From contig NC_047068.1 in NCBI RefSeq assembly GCF_902459465.1, positions 10,540,001 through 10,604,000 of the forward strand: a stretch of 64,000 bases of DNA, read 5' to 3'. A program made the translations under genes and the position numbers. Position 1 is the first letter of the stretch. Every line of letters starts with the position of its first letter. Shown in pieces: positions 50,901 to 55,716 of the stretch. The notes under the pieces are model-generated. The model ran no database searches. It saw only the letters and a list, made by a program, of their open reading frames with translations, and had not been told where the DNA came from. The DNA is from Asterias rubens (lineage: Eukaryota > Echinodermata > Asteroidea > Forcipulatida > Asteriidae).

Positions 50901-52462
50901 TGGCGCATGTCAAATGCCTATTATTATCATTTCTCTTGTGTTTCTGTCTCAGGATTGAACCTTCCCGTGGCTGTGGGCCGTTCCGTGGACAGCTTACCAT
51001 GTGGTCAACAGTCACTACAACAGTGGAACAATTCAATAACTTCTTTGAGGAAATCTTTACGTTTATTGGCTCTGCAGCCTTCGTGGTGCCATTCGTCACC
51101 ATTCTCTTGTAAGTTTCTGTTTTGGGAATATTCTTAATCCCTGATGCAAATTTATTAAATCTATTAAACCATTTGCAATACCCACTGCTAAACAATAGGA
51201 TTCGAACTGCCTCTAGCCACCTGGCAATCTCGATGGTCTAGTTGGTAAGACACTGCTCTAGAGTTGCAAAGGTCGTAGGTTCGAATCCCACCCGAGTAAT
51301 ATGCTTAGTGATTTTTTTGTCCCAGAACTCGGGTAAGTACTGAGTATACAGTTCCAAGTACACATCTGTGTATATGGGTATTTAAAAGCCAAGATGAATA
51401 TTCTTTATCCCAATGCAAATTTAACATCTAGTATAATATATGAATTTGTACTCTTTTAAATGAGCAAGGTCTGGGAGGGCACATCTTTTTGGGTGACATT
51501 TTTTAACTTTTGCCCTTCCCTGGACGGCCTCTGCTTACAATTATTGTATTGTCAGAAAAATTAACAAAATATATAATAAATAAATAAATAAAAATTAATA
51601 AATAAATGAATAAATAATTAAATAAAAATCCTTGACCACATATTTTGTTGATATACAGATTGACGCTGTACTACTACCACGCCATTGCGTCTGCTCACAT
51701 GGAACTTGTTAGCAGGTTGAAAGAACAGCTTGTACTGGTGAGTTTATCGTTTTCTTTGTCACTCAGTAGCATCTCAGTGCACCCTCTACAGTTCTCCAAG
51801 AAGAAGTCAATTTCGAAGTGCATTATTGTAAACAGTTGGCAAGATTGTAGTCGTCTTGCAGTGAACATTGTGAGAAACAGCTCCCTCTAATGTGACGTAG
51901 TTTTCGAGAAAGAAGTAATTTTCCTCAAATTTGATTTCGAGACCTCAGATTTAGAATTTAAGGTCTCGAAATCAAGCATCTGAAAGCACACAACTTTGTG
52001 TGACCATGGTGCGACAAGGTTTTTTTTTCTTTTACTAATATCTCGCAACTTCGACGACCGATTGAGCTCAAATTTTCACAGGTTAGTTGTTATATATGCA
52101 TATGTTGAGATACACCAAGTGTGAAGGCTGGTCTTTGACAATTACCAATAGTGTCCACTGCCTTTAAAGTGTCCGTCTGGCCTTGTGATGTCAGGTGACC
52201 TCTCATTAAAAAAAAATAAAAATTGCTGGTAGTTTTTGTGAGGCCGGTGAGTAATGGTATGTTTGTTTTTTTTTCAATCTAGGAGGGACGCGATAAGCAT
52301 TTCCTACTTACGCGTCTCCACGAGTTGGAGCCCAACGTCAAGGGACACAAGAAACGTAATATGCTTCCCCAGAAGTCAATCACCCAGCCCCCGAAGCAGC
52401 CATCACAAGCCTGGTCGGCTGGTGGTCCTATGGATGGCCATCCGTTTGCTAATACGCCTTAG
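20780..52462 (+). CDS. TMC: TMC-B: transmembrane channel-like protein, TMC7-like, complete
   Basis: A second TMC channel-like protein, 830 residues from 17 exons, all in frame. Residues 1-172 are hydrophilic and acidic; the TMC core starts at 197 (RWKHFKESM, VWRASLKEVEGKFGT). Hydrophobic spans are TM1 (about 232-258), TM2 (about 330-355), TM3 (about 430-452), a span in exon 10, exon 11 (about 519-535), exon 12 (about 568-583), two in exon 14, one or two in exon 15-16, giving about ten as expected. The conserved TMC domain runs from CWETYVGQEFYKL (556) through WIGSFYCPFLPAISLFKC (from 623). The cytoplasmic tail is short (about 70 residues) and ends in a Pro/Gly-rich piece. Alternative in-frame starts lie at 20717 and 20801; the first exon is less certain than the rest. 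TMC7-like is my reading from memory of the YVGQE and EFPRK pattern. Confidence 0.9.
21896..21958 (+). repeat. Poly-G run followed by (TTTTG)n
   Basis: About 25 consecutive G, then TGCGCCG and six TTTTG units. Confidence 0.97.
23886..24035 (+). repeat. SINE-B, 5'-truncated
   Basis: B box GGGTTCGAATCCCACCCGAG, then TGTGCCTGTATTATTTTTTT, GAAAGTACTGAGT and TTCTTTATCCCGATGCAAAC, as in other SINE-B copies. Confidence 0.85.
24065..24431. mobile_element. TTAA-flanked element, ATGCTATGTCAGAT ends
   Basis: TTAAAGATGCTATGTCAGAT..TTGGCC at left, GGCCAAATATCTGACATAGC..TCTTTAA at right: inverted ends of about 30 bp, 367 bp total, no ORF. Confidence 0.9.
24932..25328 (+). CDS. TMC: TMC-B exon 2
   Basis: 397 nt, residues about 41-172, acceptor TTCTTGCAG, donor CG|GTGAGT, phase 1 in and 2 out. 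Hydrophilic cytoplasmic segment with SAMYNLEQDNDAF, DALTGRPVSRHG and an acidic stretch (DKLKSDDGEHAAEN) that ends RSMPATLNKKRELR. Higher G+C than its surroundings. Confidence 0.82.
25690..26100 (+). repeat. SINE-B with internal insertion
   Basis: GTTGGTAAGACACTGCTCTA is the A-box region; the B box GGGTTCGAATTCCACCCGAG comes about 230 bp later, at 25925, instead of about 40 bp. The gap holds an inserted segment (GGGCAAGGGCACCAACCAAG, CAATGACCAGGGACACGGAG) that recurs at 59650-59770. Confidence 0.75.
26100..26572 (-). mobile_element. R1 element, interrupted
   Basis: AACCTGTGAAAATTTGAACT to GTGTCCAGTGCCTTCAAG, minus orientation, interrupted near 26155-26305 by an AT-rich insertion (TTATTCATTTATTATGCACA). 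Left terminus is lost. Confidence 0.85.
27027..27395 (+). mobile_element. R1 element
   Basis: TTGGACACTATTGGTAATTA to AAAATTACCAAAGCG. Central palindrome near 27163-27205. Both outer ends eroded. Confidence 0.88.
28342..28452 (+). mobile_element. R1 element, right quarter only
   Basis: AACCAATTGAGCTCAAAGTT, ATGCATATGTTGAGATACAC and TACTGTCCAGTGTCTTTGA. Confidence 0.88.
28991..29240. mobile_element. GC-rich foldback element with GGTCGACCC ends
   Basis: TGGGTGCGTT at left and AACGCACCCA at right are exact inverted ends; inside, CCAGGTCGACCCCG faces CGGGGTCGACCCAGG. A second nested inversion pairs GGTCAGCCCCAAGTG with CACTTGGGGCTGGCC (one mismatch). No ORF. Confidence 0.88.
29245..29400. mobile_element. 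Foldback element carrying TGACGTCA at both ends
   Basis: ATAGACCTTATGCA..TTGACGTCATCC at left, ATGACGTCATGTGCATAAGG..TCTAT at right. 156 bp. A reverse copy sits at 60627-60786. Starts 5 bp after the previous element. Confidence 0.9.
29462..29770 (+). repeat. Tandem array, unit about 60-70 bp, about five copies
   Basis: The phrase CCAGT(C/T)-A-GAGGGTC-TGCAGCACTTTGGGTG recurs at about 29465, 29530, 29595, 29658 and 29721, joined by TTTCTGCTA-GGCAAA-TGATGGGA. Copies vary by 10-25 percent. Confidence 0.85.
30437..30512. repeat. Small foldback (CCCTAGCAGGGTCTTT)
   Basis: TTGACCCTAGCAGGGTCTTT pairs with AAAGACTCTGCTAGGGTCGA. Same family at 19500-19575. Confidence 0.75.
30690..30880. mobile_element. 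Foldback element with TAGACTT..GGACAAGTCG ends
   Basis: TAGACTTGTGGACAAGTCG and GGTGAGATAGTCGAGTTG at left; CAACTCGACTATCTCACG and GACTTGTCCATAAGTCTA at right. 190 bp; the left arm has a small extra segment. Confidence 0.85.
31010..31460 (+). repeat. Direct duplication of about 90 bp
   Basis: Positions about 31011-31105 and 31368-31462 are nearly identical (CTAAATAGATGTTTCCTAAT, GTCCTGTTGGCAGGCATGTA, GGGGTCCAATTTTATGGCCT), about 357 bp apart. AT-rich sequence with GCAACAAAA words lies between. Confidence 0.9.
31600..32443 (+). mobile_element. R1 element split by a nested element
   Basis: Left piece 31600-31665 (TTAAAGGCAGTGGACCCTA to CTTACTTGG); right piece from about 32118 (GGTGACGAGTAATGGGGAGA) to the diverged right end. 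The two pieces rejoin exactly as CTTGGTGACGAG, seen uninterrupted in other copies. Confidence 0.93.
31666..32117. mobile_element. Nested element, GTTCAGACA ends
   Basis: GGTATGTTCAGACAGCGTAA at left and GTACCGTGTCTGAACGCAC at right are inverted. The inside has several diverged copies of GTTCAGACA..CTGAGTTAAACCCGATCG. 450 bp, no ORF. It interrupts an R1 copy. Confidence 0.88.
32640..32940 (+). repeat. Tandem duplication, about 150-170 bp unit
   Basis: CTCTTCTACTTCCACTCT and AATGCCCTTTTTGATAAAAA..CTACCTGTAGATCAAAATCA at 32692-32778 recur as CTCTTCTATTTCCACTCT and ATGCCCTTTCTTATAAAAAA..CTACCTGTAGATCAATATCA at 32832-32932. Confidence 0.8.
33150..33299. repeat. Long imperfect palindrome
   Basis: Arms of about 70 bp: ATAATGAATGTT..GTGCAATGGTGCGAATATGT..GGAATGTTC faces GAACATTCC..ACATATTCGCACCATTGCAC..AACATTCATTAT, with a short GC-rich centre (CGAGGCGGG). 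Confidence 0.92.
33470..33546. repeat. Nearly perfect 77-bp palindrome
   Basis: 38-bp arms at 33470-33507 and 33509-33546 with one mismatch and a single central base (C at 33508). A third copy of the inner arm (AGCGTGCAATGGTACTTTT) follows at 33561. Confidence 0.95.
34628..34776. repeat. Long inverted repeat
   Basis: Arms of about 65 bp (GGGAATCAA..GTGGTTTAAACCCA..GAGGCCTGGTTCTTGAT and the reverse) around a loop of about 15 bp. Few mismatches. Confidence 0.92.
35222..35345 (-). repeat. SINE-B head, reverse
   Basis: TTGGGATTCAAACCCACGAC is the reverse B box and CAACTAGACCACCGAGAT the reverse A box. Confidence 0.85.
35555..35730. repeat. R2-like internal sequence
   Basis: TTGTTTTACTCATTTCTCAA, AACTGCAGCACCTCAGCAAG and TTTCTACTATCATTATCTTA resemble 9490-9600 and, less closely, the inside of R2. 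No complete ends. Confidence 0.55.
36536..36765. mobile_element. Foldback element, GGACCCTTCCCATGAAATAT ends
   Basis: CCAATGGACCCTTCCCATGA..AATATG at left, CATATTTCATGGGAAGGGTC..TATTGG at right: about 26-bp inverted ends with one mismatch. Inside are CpG-rich words (GACGCGCAATCGCGTCTGCG). 230 bp. Confidence 0.9.
37000..37732 (+). mobile_element. R1 element with a nested SINE-C
   Basis: TTAAAGGCAGTGGACAC at left; R1 sequence stops near 37090 and resumes near 37460 (TATAAAACATTGTGAGAAAC) through the central palindrome to AGTGCCTTTAA. The gap is filled by SINE-C and about 40 bp of other sequence. Confidence 0.9.
37130..37452 (+). repeat. SINE-C (tRNA-like head), nested in R1
   Basis: A box-like TTGGCGTGTGCGTAAAGCGC, B box-like GGTTTGATTCCCGGCTGGGG, then TTGAGTTGTGCGTTGGTTCT, CTCCGTGGTCATAATGGGTT and an ATT-repeat tail. 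A reverse copy is at 63194-63515. Confidence 0.85.
37886..37955 (+). CDS. TMC: TMC-B exon 3
   Basis: 70 nt, acceptor TTTGTTTCAG, donor GTAAGT, phase 2 in and 0 out. Encodes EKYGTGKLKALSGWKSFKYN, the pre-membrane segment. A 12.6-kb repeat-filled intron lies before it. Confidence 0.88.
38015..38250 (+). mobile_element. R1 element, truncated variant
   Basis: AAGGCACTGAACTTTATTGG at left and AAAGCACACAAATTTGTGCA near the end; the centre is CTCAAATATTAAAAGATTTC, as in the copy at 10354, not the usual palindrome. Confidence 0.82.
38757..38950 (-). repeat. SINE-B, reverse
   Basis: AATTTGCATTAGGGATAAAG, ACCATACACCGATGTGTGTA, TGGGATTTGAACCCACGACC and CAACTAGACTACCGAGATTG: all SINE-B blocks in reverse order. 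Confidence 0.88.
39025..39106 (+). CDS. TMC: TMC-B exon 4
   Basis: 82 nt, acceptor TTTTTGCAG, donor GTATGT, phase 0 in and 1 out. Encodes RWKHFKESMYDLVLTFEVWR and SLKEVE, the family motif before TM1. Confidence 0.9.
39692..40056 (+). mobile_element. R2 element, full length
   Basis: TTAAAGCCATTGTACACTTT at left, AAAGTGTCCAATGGCTTTAA at right, TTAA on both sides. Opposite orientation to the copy at 16908. Confidence 0.93.
40138..40169. repeat. Short hairpin in a diverged repeat
   Basis: TCTGAGAAGC and GCTTCTCAGA are exact inverted copies around TCTAAC. Surrounding sequence (TGTCCACGCAGAAAGAA) partly recurs at 56508 onwards. Confidence 0.7.
41152..41398. mobile_element. Foldback element with long arms
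   Basis: GAAGAAACTATAAATAAATA..GTAAACTTGTGGGTGCAAC faces GTTGTACCCGCAAGTTTAC..TTTATTTATAGGTTCTTC; further in, GTGTTGGCTCTGAA and TTGGTCTCAACGTTTCAAA have inverted partners. Arms about 100 bp. Confidence 0.88.
41517..41651 (+). CDS. TMC: TMC-B exon 5, first membrane segment
   Basis: 135 nt, acceptor CATTGCAG, donor GTAAGT, phases 1 and 1. Encodes GKFGTAVVSYFVFLKWM followed by a long hydrophobic span ending GLIVIPQF. Confidence 0.92.
41758..42000 (+). repeat. SINE-A, 3'-truncated
   Basis: CGGCCGAGCGGTTAAGAGCA (A box), GGGTTCGAATCCCCAGCCGT (B box), then ACACTTGTGTCCTTAAAGCA and CCTTCGGATGGGACG. About 85-nt head with a variable-arm-like insert fits a Leu/Ser tRNA origin. Confidence 0.9.
42045..42205 (+). 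repeat. SINE-C, partial
   Basis: GGTTTTCCTCCCTCCTGAAA, AATCAAACACTTTCAATCTC and TGGGTTGATGTAGCTGGCTG match 37265-37350. Confidence 0.8.
42273..42367 (+). CDS. TMC: TMC-B exon 6, cysteine-bearing loop
   Basis: 95 nt, acceptor TTAACCACAG, donor GTAAGT, phase 1 in and 0 out. Encodes the TM1-TM2 loop with three cysteines (TCETEYNNN, DNKCAEGQTDQC). TMC-A has no matching cysteines and no separate exon here. Confidence 0.9.
42669..43015 (+). repeat. SINE-A, full length
   Basis: Complete: head with A and B boxes (GTGGCCGAGCGGTTAAGAGC, GGGTTCGAATCCCCAGCCGT), body, and tail CGCCTTGAGTACCTTGTTTG..GTGCGCTATATAAGACTT ending in an AT-rich repeat. About 345 bp. Confidence 0.92.
43122..43291 (+). CDS. TMC: TMC-B exon 7, second membrane segment
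   Basis: 170 nt, acceptor CCTGTACAG, donor GTAAGT, phase 0 in and 2 out. Encodes GWMEQTELFYGTYPP, a possible N-glycosylation site (NSS) and a hydrophobic span (PLAYLLTTAAYFLLSLLLMV). Confidence 0.92.
43327..43560 (+). repeat. Interspersed repeat shared with 6858-7005
   Basis: TGCAAGTTGCAAGACACACA, AAGGCCTGAAGGCCACTTCA and GGGGCTGAAACAGGGTTACG match the copy at 6858. The present copy extends further to the right. Confidence 0.8.
43955..44030 (+). repeat. tRNA-like sequence, probable SINE head
   Basis: GTCTGGAGATAGCTCATTTG then GTGGAGC form an A box; GGGTTCAAATCCCACTCCAG is a B box with the 3' half of an acceptor stem (CTGGAG with CTCCAG). Length is near 72 nt, but no CCA-type or Pol III terminator context decides function; a body ending CGCTTTGAGG follows, as in SINEs. 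Confidence 0.55.
44275..44422 (+). CDS. TMC: TMC-B exon 8, with GC donor
   Basis: 148 nt, identical in length to TMC-A exon 8. Acceptor TCTCTTCAG. Encodes GFKESLSNQEDF and VFAAWDFSMTDEKNAY. The only donor that keeps frame with exon 9 is CAG|GCATGT: nearby GT dinucleotides give phase 1 and an immediate stop after the junction. It is therefore called a GC-AG intron. Confidence 0.85.
44650..45145 (+). mobile_element. CR1/L2-like retrotransposon 3' end, decayed
   Basis: One frame reads HRSFSYVALFLWNSLPVHIR, then QASSL, a stop, and CFEVSVHNSF: the reverse-transcriptase C-terminal motif with stops. It ends in ATAAAATAAA and an ATT repeat tail just before TMC-B exon 9. Confidence 0.75.
45178..45339 (+). 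CDS. TMC: TMC-B exon 9, third membrane segment
   Basis: 162 nt (54 codons), acceptor AATTTTAG, donor GTGAGG, phases 0 and 0. Encodes a highly basic cytoplasmic stretch (EEERQKRKRAKRTKMEKF) and a hydrophobic span (LLNLVVLGILGGAGYLIY). Confidence 0.92.
45386..45564. mobile_element. Foldback element with GGGCCAGTCACACTGCAGC ends
   Basis: TTAAGGGCCAGTCACACTGC..AGCGATAA at left, TTATTGCTGCAGTGTGACTG..GCCCTTTA at right, about 28-bp inverted ends. Lies 46 bp after the TMC-B exon 9 donor. Confidence 0.92.
45565..45760 (+). repeat. SINE-A, 3'-truncated
   Basis: GTCGTGGCCGAGCGGTTAAG, GGGTTTGATTCCCAGGCGTG and CTTCGTCCTTCGGATGGGGT. Begins immediately after the preceding foldback element. Confidence 0.9.
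45778..46130 (+). mobile_element. R2 element, full length
   Basis: TTAAAGCCATTATACACTTT to AAAGTGTCCAATGGCTTTAA. Same orientation as 39692. Confidence 0.93.
46397..46590. mobile_element. Foldback element, AAAGCCCGGTTTATACTTCC ends
   Basis: TAAAGCCCGGTTTATACTTC..GTGAGTGCGAATGCGA at left, TCGCATTCGCAGGAGTTATG..CCGGACTTTA at right. A partial relative with GTGACGTCA and GCATTCACATTTGCAGG lies at 61825-61964. Confidence 0.88.
46691..46857 (+). CDS. TMC: TMC-B exon 10
   Basis: 167 nt, acceptor CCATTTCAG, donor GTAAGA, phase 0 in and 2 out. Encodes a hydrophobic span (LLIGYLPSITITILNGVVPL) and RFEDYSPQFEISITLV. Confidence 0.92.
47213..47300 (+). repeat. SINE-B head
   Basis: TAGTTGGTGAGACACTGCTC and GGGTTCGAATCCCGGCCGAG. 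Confidence 0.88.
47304..47414 (-). mobile_element. R1 element, end fragment
   Basis: TTTCTCACAATGTTTTATAC to AGTGTCCAGTGCCTTTAA. It follows the SINE-B head directly and lies 32 bp before TMC-B exon 11. Confidence 0.88.
47447..47564 (+). CDS. TMC: TMC-B exon 11
   Basis: 118 nt, acceptor GCTACACAG, donor GTAAAC, phase 2 in and 0 out. Encodes a hydrophobic span (ASLGVLFFSLFPLIV) and an extracellular loop with three cysteines and an N-glycosylation sequon (CDAENETACGVCKSG). Confidence 0.92.
47707..47885. mobile_element. R5 foldback element
   Basis: CCGATTTCACAAAACGCTAG at left and GTTTGGTGAAATTGACGG at right are inverted; inside AACTCGTCCTAAGTCCTAAG. Confidence 0.88.
48022..48150 (+). repeat. 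Repeat shared with 16290-16413
   Basis: GCAAGACAAATTGTCAGTAT and GTGATTTGTATTGTGACATC. Confidence 0.75.
48230..48327 (+). CDS. TMC: TMC-B exon 12, TMC signature exon
   Basis: 98 nt, acceptor ATTCATCAG, donor GTAAGT, phase 0 in and 2 out. Encodes CWETYVGQEFYKLTITDF and a hydrophobic span ending VEFPRK. Same length and phases as TMC-A exon 12. Confidence 0.95.
48890..49160 (+). repeat. SINE-A, 3' part
   Basis: TTGTCCTTCGGATGGGACGT, CGTAAACGATCCCAGGGGTT, CCTGGCTGCGGCTGCTATAT and the tail GCGCCTTGAGTACCTTGCTG. No tRNA head. Confidence 0.82.
49325..49432 (+). CDS. TMC: TMC-B exon 13
   Basis: 108 nt, acceptor ATATTGTAG, donor GTATGT, phases 2 and 2. Encodes FAAKHLHFGIAQTLGHMEF and IPKNVLAIVYSQALC, inside the conserved TMC domain. 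Confidence 0.92.
49505..49728. repeat. R4 foldback repeat
   Basis: GGCCCAATTTCATGGGTCTG at left and AGAGCCATGAAATTGGGCCC at right are inverted ends; GCTTACTGTAAGCAAAGAAT inside. Confidence 0.88.
50012..50218 (+). CDS. TMC: TMC-B exon 14, end of TMC domain
   Basis: 207 nt, acceptor TCTTGCAG, donor GTAAGT, phases 2 and 2. Encodes IGSFYCPFLPAISLFKCFVF, YLKKWSLLYNMVPSSRPFRA and a further hydrophobic span (FFMVILLITFMLCIVPV). The FYxPxLP and PxRPFRASR patterns are typical of TMC proteins. Confidence 0.95.
50392..50490 (+). repeat. SINE-A-like head, diverged
   Basis: GGCGTGATCGAGCGGTCAAA, then TCTGATCAGCAGAGGATGGG and TTCAGCTCCTGGTCTTGACG. Head only. Confidence 0.7.
50527..50725 (-). mobile_element. 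R1 element, truncated
   Basis: GAAAGGCACTGGACATGTTT at left, then AATGAACCTGTGAAAACTTG and ACACCCTTGTTGCACAAATT. The second half is missing. Confidence 0.85.
50953..51108 (+). CDS. TMC: TMC-B exon 15
   Basis: 156 nt, acceptor TCTGTCTCAG, donor GTAAGT, phases 2 and 2. Encodes EPSRGCGPFRG, the family's conserved S-x-x-CGPF loop, then a hydrophobic span (FIGSAAFVVPFVTIL). Confidence 0.95.
51131..51432 (+). repeat. SINE-B, full length
   Basis: ATCCCTGATGCAAATTTATT precedes the A box GGTCTAGTTGGTAAGACACT and B box AGGTTCGAATCCCACCCGAG, followed by GGGTAAGTACTGAGTATACA and TTCTTTATCCCAATGCAAAT. Begins about 20 bp after the TMC-B exon 15 donor. Confidence 0.9.
51570..51628 (+). repeat. Simple repeat (AATAAATA)n
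   Basis: AATAAAT/AAATAAA units just before TMC-B exon 16. Confidence 0.9.
51659..51737 (+). CDS. TMC: TMC-B exon 16
   Basis: 79 nt, acceptor GATATACAG, donor GTGAGT, phase 2 in and 0 out. Encodes LTLYYYHAIASAHMELVSRL and KEQLVL, the end of the last membrane span and the start of a basic cytoplasmic helix. Confidence 0.93.
51861..52167 (+). mobile_element. R1 element, left end missing
   Basis: AACATTGTGAGAAACAGCTC through the central palindrome (about 51926-51975) to AGTGTCCACTGCCTTTAA. Lies in TMC-B intron 16. Confidence 0.92.
52283..52462 (+). CDS. TMC: TMC-B exon 17, last coding exon
   Basis: 180 nt with a TAG stop. Acceptor TTCAATCTAG, phase 0. Encodes EGRDKHFLLTRLHELEPNVK, a His/Lys-rich segment (GHKKRNMLPQKS) and a Pro/Gly-rich tail ending HPFANTP. 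A repeat begins about 30 bp after the stop. Confidence 0.92.
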   Translation, partial: EGRDKHFLLTRLHELEPNVKGHKKRNMLPQKSITQPPKQPSQAWSAGGPMDGHPFANTP

Positions 52463-52492
52463 ACTACCTCTGAGGCTCACCACAGATTATCA

Positions 52493-52720
52493 ATTTCATA
52501 GAGCTGCTTTACGGCCTATTTTTTGCTTACTGTTTGGTTTCCATTTCATAGCGCTGCTAACCTTCCGGTGCTTACTCCACGAAAATGAATGACGAATGAA
52601 CAATACAAATCCATGGTGAACGCGCAAAATGGCTGCCTTATTTTTTTGCTAACCTGTGAAATATGTTTACACCTGTTTTCTTTTCTTTTCGTTAAGCAGC
52701 GCTATAAAATTGGGCCCAGA
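52493..52720. repeat. R4 foldback repeat in the TMC-B 3' region
   Basis: TTCATAGAGCTGCTTTACGG at left and AGCAGCGCTATAAAATTGGG..CCC at right are inverted; starts about 30 bp after the stop codon. Confidence 0.8.
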
Positions 52721-53154
52721 TTATCTATTGTATAGAAAATATATTTTAACACTCTACATGTGTACATTTTTTAAAGATTTTGGTTTATAACTTGAAAATC
52801 TTTTTTTTGGAGGGGGCATTGATTCAGCGGCATTTGGTTTAAAATTTTCGTCTTAAATTAAAGTTTTAGCAAGTTTTATGTGGGAAAATATTTGGCAGAG
52901 AGTTTGCTAGCTCGTACTTAAACTTGAACAATGAGCAAAATGAACTTCTGTGGCCTTAGTTGGGTATCTGCGAGGGTAGAGGTTGGTATTGTGTGTGAAA
53001 AAGTGCCACGGCATCTCGAGCTGTATACTCCCCGGGGAGCTGAGAAAGATTAAAGGGATGTTATGGGCCCAATGACCAGGCCACTAATGTAAAACGCATC
53101 GATACGTTATTGTAAAATACGCTTTATCAGAACAAGTTGTTATTATTTTAAGAG

Positions 53155-53160
53155 AATAAA
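53155..53160 (+). terminator. Candidate poly(A) signal for TMC-B
   Basis: AATAAA about 690 bp after the TMC-B stop codon. Other AATAAA sites follow at 55455 and 55538, so choice of site is open. Confidence 0.3.
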
Positions 53161-53485
53161 AACAAACTTTTCCTCGCTGTTTTTTGCCCCTCATTTAAGG
53201 TTGGTTTACGGCACATTTGAATTGATATGTTAGCATGAGATTGTTTTTAAATCTGACAATTGTACAAAGATTTATGAGATATTTTTGGATTGGTTGTTTG
53301 TTCCTCTGTGTTTGTTTGTATTAACTGTTGATATTTTGTCAGAAGTGTCTTAAATTAAGATCCAGTTATCTCTGTATTCTTGATCTATTTTATTTATTAT
53401 CAAATCTTTACGTTTCAGCGGGTTAAATAGATGTATTCTTAAAATATTTCAAAGTAATTTGTTAAGACCGAGTTTTAGTCGATCA

Positions 53486-53538
53486 TAAAAAAACACAGTT
53501 TATAGACCTCAGCAATGACTATAAACTGTGTTTTTTAG
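53486..53538. repeat. Inverted repeat, 18-bp arms
   Basis: AAAAAACACAGTTTATAG and CTATAAACTGTGTTTTTT are exact inverted copies around a 13-bp loop. Confidence 0.92.
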
Positions 53539-54041
53539 GAACGCGCGTCGAGATTTCCATTGCGCGACCATCGTGCGACCGACTATAAACCGACCTTCAT
53601 AAATGTTTTTATTCCATTATTTTTATATTTTCAAATCTTTTTATTTTCAACTTTCTTTTTTCCCTCTGTTTTTTTTCAATGAAGTAAGTGTACATATTTT
53701 TCACTTTACAGAGAACCACAAGTTTGTGCATAAATTAAACTTTCTGCGTAAATTATAAGATTAGAAAAAAAGACTGCCATTTTTTTAAATGTAACAATAC
53801 TCCAAATGTATAAATTTTTGTTTGAAAGCAACGATGAGCAATTAATACAAATTTTAAAGTTATGTAATTAAAAAGTGTTTCTGGAAAAAGGTGCCTTTTT
53901 AATACATTTGTGTGATTCTCTTATTTGAAACAAAAAAATTCAATAGATTTTTGTTTTTCATTTGTCTGATGATGTTTTGAGCTGAGTAAATTTAAAGGCG
54001 CACTCGTAAGAGTGTGTAGAGAATGAATGCGATATGTATGG

Positions 54042-54232
54042 GCCCAGTTTCATAAAGCTGTTAAGCACAAACAATTGCTTAGCACAGAAAAAATCCTGCC
54101 TACCATACAGGATACCAGCAGTGAGCTTAAATACCACGTAGTGTATATTGGTTTTGACTGGTTCCCTGCTCATTTCTGCTTAGCAGAAAAAAACATACAA
54201 TTTTTGCTTATGAGCTTTATGACATTGGGCAT
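54042..54232. repeat. R4 foldback repeat, full
   Basis: GGCCCAGTTTCATAAAGCTG..TTAAGCACAAACAATTGCTT at left; TTTTTGCTTATGAGCTTTAT..GACATTGGGC at right. Confidence 0.88.
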
Positions 54233-55716
54233 GATCAGTTAAGTGCTACAAGGTCCTTATTTGTATGAATTTCTTAAATTTGAGTTATGCAAAAGATAAC
54301 GAATGGCCTGATACGTCGACTGTTACAGAGTGTTTCTCATTTTGCCTTCGAGAAAGGACTCTGCGTGTGGCCAAACGTACTCGGGGCACTATTTTTTGCA
54401 TTTGGTTGATAAGCAGTTTGCAACAGCTAACTCTTTTTTCTGGTTTCATGATACATTTTGAAGCTAGTTAAGTTCTTTTTGATATATCTTCACCAAGTTA
54501 TTTACTTGGCAAAGGTAAACATAAACTTTGTGAGAAAAAAACTGTTGTGTTTGGTTGTAGTTTTTTCCATCTGATTCATAACCATCTGATTCATGTCTGA
54601 TTCAGACAGGCACACAAGAGTTGTACCGAACCAAATAGATAAGGAGCGACTCTAGGTCGACCCAAATAAACAGGCTAACTTAACATTTACATTGCCTCAG
54701 CTCTTGACAAGATTGCTGCTCTTGACCAAGGCGCTCCAGAGTTGTTCCGAACGACATCAACAGGCGATCTTTTGACTTTTCAGCGTGTCCAGTCGCTGTT
54801 TCAGATATCAAACTTTTCATGTACTTAATTCAGAATTTGGTTCAGCCTGTCTGGAACAGGCGTACGGTGCAATGCTCAATGGATTGTTACAAACATGAAA
54901 TTACACTTAACGACCTTCTAGCACTAAGCTCGATATTATCGCTGTTGTAACAACTTCCATTGTATTATTAATAAGAGAAATGTAAATAATTCTTCACAAA
55001 ATATATTATCTGTTTAACAGCAACAGCATGCACAGAAGTTAATAAATATTTGGGATTTTTTTCTTCCGGATTCCTAACTCTTGGTGTGAGAATAGTGTAA
55101 GATGAGATGAGCCCAAGAGTTGATTTGTGTTTAAAAGACATACAGCAAGTATTAAATTTAAACATAAAAAAAAAATGGCATTAAAGATGGCCTGAAACTT
55201 CAAAACATTTACATGATTTTGTTTTACTTTGTGCATGAAGGAGGGTGTTTTGTGTGAATAATATTTATTGCGACCATTTTGATTGTCTCTCGGTATTCCA
55301 TGGATTAATTTTGTCCTTATTTTTTACCTTGTGCCTACTTCCTAAACCAAATAAGTTTTTGTGTGTTTGACACAAAAAAGAAATCATCCTTAAACAATTA
55401 TTTTGACTGCAAATGTTATTGATTTGAGTTGAAGGTTTCATGATTTTTGTGTAAAATAAAATAATATACAAAGTTTGACATTTTGACTGGATGTTAGTCA
55501 TTTATTTGAGGGGAGTTGGAATGAATGCAATTGTGGAAATAAAGAGAAGCTGGCATAAATACTGAATAAGGCCTTGACCGGTGATTATTAAACCTTGTCT
55601 TAGACTGTGCCCCTGTCTTTATTCGCAAGGATAAAGACAGGTACCCGCTACTCAGATCCAGAGATTGCATTGGGTACAATGATATCATTGGATAAATGCA
55701 GCGACTAAAAACTACT

